A stretch of DNA of 5,652 bases, taken from contig DAOUCV010000075.1 in the NCBI GenBank assembly GCA_034432095.1, positions 1 through 5,652 of the forward strand. Reading direction: 5' to 3'. A program made the position numbers and the translations under genes. Positions within the stretch are counted from its first letter, which is position 1, and each line of letters starts with the position of its first letter. The notes under the pieces were generated by a model. That model saw only the letters and a program-made list of their open reading frames with translations. It searched no databases and was not told the origin of the DNA. This document shows, one piece after another, positions 4,728-5,652 of the stretch. This DNA is from DAOUCV01 sp034432095 (lineage in GTDB: Bacteria; Chloroflexota; Dehalococcoidia; Dehalococcoidales; UBA2162).

Positions 4728-5652
4728 CTAACGAAACAGGTTCCTAATTTGGAAAACTAAACGCCGCAAGCGGGCACCGAAGCTTCGGGATTCCCAATTC
4801 CGTGTGGCTTGGTTTTTGATCCCCCAGAGTACGAGTCCCACGCTGGTAGCATATGCCGGGTCGCGAATGGTATCGCTGATACCATATATGTTGGTGGGAG
4901 CACCCACCCTTACCGGGAGTTGCAGTATCTGACGTCCCAGGGCATCTATGCCCGAAAGGTTGGAGCTGCCACCAGTGAGTACCAGCCCAGCAGGGACTAG
5001 TGTGGCATATTCAGAGCGCGGTAGCTCAAGCATGATAAGCCTCATAATCTCCTCAACTCGAGCCCTGATAATGTCACATAAATCCTTATAGGAGACACCG
5101 TGTCCGTTCTCGGCTATTCTGCCGGGGGGTTCACTCTTGGTTTCGTAGACTGGCATAACACTGCCATACCTTTTTTTCATCTCCTCAGCCACATCAAACG
5201 GTAGCCCTAAACCGATAGCCACATCTCTAGTGAGCTGATAACCAGCTACAGGCAGAACGGCGGTATGCCAGATGCTTCCATCCTTAAAGATAGCGATGTC
5301 TGTGGTACCACCACCAATGTCGGCAAGGATAACGCCTACTTGCTTCTCATCCTCAGTCAATACCGCTTCGGCGCTGGCTAGAGGCTCAAGGACGAGGTCC
5401 TCGATATCTATGCCAACACCCCGAATACACTTAACCAGGTTCTGGATAGAAGTTACCCCCGCAGTAATGATGTGCGTCTCCACATCTAGCCTGAAACCGT
5501 GCATCCCTACCGGGTTCTTGACTCCAACCTGACCATCAACAGCGTAAGTACGGGGAATAACATGGAGCAGTTTCCTGTCGCTGGGGACTTTGACGCTCTG
5601 AGCACATTGAAGTACCCGCTTTAGGTCATCTGGGCGCACCAGCCGGTCGTTA
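4728..5652 (-). CDS. ftsA: Cell division protein FtsA, C-terminal 307 residues (5' end outside window)
   Basis: FtsA is the actin-fold ATPase that tethers FtsZ filaments to the membrane and recruits later division proteins. The frame is open to the right edge with four more codons (NDRL) before the GTG at 5637-5639, so that GTG is internal and the real start lies outside. About 100 N-terminal residues are probably missing, judged from a usual length near 400-420. Numbering the visible residues from 1, the first part matches the FtsA-specific 1C subdomain (HVIPRTYAVDG, NPVGM, then VETHIITA). Next come the phosphate-binding loop DIGGGTTD (111-118), the adenosine-region motif LTGGSSNLSGI (225-235) and YGISDTIRDPAYAT near the end of the fold. 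The extreme C-terminus, ARLRRLVFQIRNLFR, is a basic amphipathic helix typical of the membrane-targeting sequence. ftsZ follows after 37 bases. Confidence 0.96.
   Translation of the reverse strand, partial: NDRLVRPDDLKRVLQCAQSVKVPSDRKLLHVIPRTYAVDGQVGVKNPVGMHGFRLDVETHIITAGVTSIQNLVKCIRGVGIDIEDLVLEPLASAEAVLTEDEKQVGVILADIGGGTTDIAIFKDGSIWHTAVLPVAGYQLTRDVAIGLGLPFDVAEEMKKRYGSVMPVYETKSEPPGRIAENGHGVSYKDLCDIIRARVEEIMRLIMLELPRSEYATLVPAGLVLTGGSSNLSGIDALGRQILQLPVRVGAPTNIYGISDTIRDPAYATSVGLVLWGIKNQATRNWESRSFGARLRRLVFQIRNLFR

Noticed and set aside
4203..4760. Plus-strand open frames of 85-150 codons opposite ftsZ and the ftsA-ftsZ gap
   Set aside because: They are antisense to the FtsZ GTPase domain, lack family motifs and overlap each other in different frames.
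4867..4885. Perfect 8-base inverted repeat with a 3-base loop inside ftsA
   Set aside because: It encodes the conserved YGISDTI stretch of FtsA. The repeat is explained by codon choice in a constrained motif, with no regulatory context.
5637..5639. GTG as the start of a short ftsA
   Set aside because: The frame continues open to the window edge, and the missing residues correspond to the known FtsA N-terminal domain, so this codon is internal.
1..5652. A novel defence, mobile or other accessory system
   Set aside because: Nearly all of the window is occupied by conserved division and nucleotide-metabolism genes. I found no repeat arrays, transposase, integrase, toxin-antitoxin pair or composition break.

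Overview
All recognisable genes in this window lie on the minus strand, so the biology reads from right (5652) to left (1). The layout is ftsA (truncated by the window edge), ftsZ, nrdR, nrdJ, then the first 39 codons of an unidentified gene that runs off the left edge. Base composition is moderate. The gene set (FtsA, FtsZ, the Zn-ribbon/ATP-cone repressor NrdR and a long adenosylcobalamin-dependent ribonucleotide reductase with a C-terminal zinc ribbon) suggests an anaerobic or facultative bacterium that makes deoxynucleotides with a class II enzyme. The order ftsA-ftsZ-nrdR-nrdJ resembles what I remember from Dehalococcoides-type Chloroflexota (Dehalococcoidia). That placement comes from memory and general protein character, not from a search.

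Right part (3542-5652): ftsA and ftsZ are separated by only 37 bases and form the divisome pair. FtsA carries its C-terminal amphipathic membrane helix. FtsZ has an intact GTPase core, but its FtsA-binding-like peptide sits about 30 residues before the C-terminus. A large interrupted hairpin (3457-3517) follows ftsZ and probably separates the division genes from the next transcription unit.

Middle (3378-3456): this short region holds the best regulatory signal in the window. A near-consensus sigma70-type promoter (TTGACA, 17-base spacer, TATCTT) drives nrdR-nrdJ. Two NrdR-box-like sites lie on it, with exactly 15 bases between the two 16-base sites (31 bases centre to centre). One fills the promoter spacer and the other covers the transcription start region. 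This predicts that NrdR represses its own operon.

Left part (1-3381): nrdR and nrdJ overlap by four bases (ATGA), so the repressor and its target enzyme are probably translationally coupled. NrdJ has the catalytic cysteines, a TSCPD-type domain and a cysteine-rich tail. It also has an unusual N-terminal helical region that looks like a decayed ATP cone joined by a Lys/Glu/Pro-rich linker. A hairpin follows nrdJ, then a gene start with a very strong ribosome binding site.

I found no mobile element, CRISPR array, tRNA, rRNA or cobalamin riboswitch. The window is mostly conserved housekeeping DNA. Its value lies in the regulatory architecture and a few protein-terminal oddities rather than in a new system.
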